7,640 nucleotides of DNA. It comes from Gammaproteobacteria bacterium (GTDB lineage Bacteria; Pseudomonadota; Gammaproteobacteria; HK1). The notes beneath the pieces are model-generated. The model worked only from the letters and a program-made list of their open reading frames with translations. It ran no database searches and was not told the origin of the DNA. Numbering within the stretch: position 1 is the stretch's first letter; every line of letters starts with the position of its first letter. The position numbers and the translations under genes were made by a program. The DNA is taken from the NCBI GenBank assembly GCA_020444775.1, contig JAGRHX010000180.1, positions 1-7,640 of the forward strand, in the 5' to 3' direction. Below, piece by piece: positions 7,638 to 7,640 of the stretch.

Positions 7638-7640
7638 CCA

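Overview
The window is high-GC bacterial chromosome. All five genes are on the minus strand, so transcription runs from 7640 towards 1. In transcription order they are: a very large UvrD-family helicase fused to a PD-(D/E)XK nuclease (3948-7637), the tRNA methylthiotransferase miaB (2472-3815), the PhoH-type ATPase ybeZ (1269-2333), the rRNA-maturation endonuclease ybeY (535-1266), and the first 179 codons of the CBS-domain protein corC/ybeX (1-538, cut by the window edge). The order miaB-ybeZ-ybeY-ybeX is a classic proteobacterial cluster. Together with the protein sequences it suggests a GC-rich gammaproteobacterium or a close relative. I cannot name a genus.

Layout. The three downstream genes are tightly coupled: ybeZ abuts or overlaps ybeY, and ybeY overlaps corC by four bases in an ATGA junction. 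Two short gaps remain. One of 132 bp lies between the helicase-nuclease stop and miaB. One of 138 bp lies between miaB and ybeZ and holds three tandem 14-bp repeats. I see no RNA gene, mobile element, CRISPR array or convincing rho-independent terminator.

How the genes fit together. MiaB modifies A37 of tRNAs, while YbeZ and YbeY act on rRNA and ribosome quality, so this part is a translation and RNA-maturation operon. CorC is a CBS-domain membrane-associated protein of debated role that usually travels with them. The helicase-nuclease belongs to the RecB/AddA group and points to double-strand-break end processing. It is a same-strand neighbour, and its expected nuclease partner would lie just upstream of base 7640.

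Most of the window is well-known housekeeping sequence, and I do not see an undescribed multi-gene system. The less ordinary points are: a basic C-terminal extension of about 94 residues on YbeY; the tandem hairpin repeats before ybeZ, whose pairing survives only in the sense RNA; an in-frame pentapeptide expansion in the helicase-nuclease; and non-ATG starts on the middle genes.
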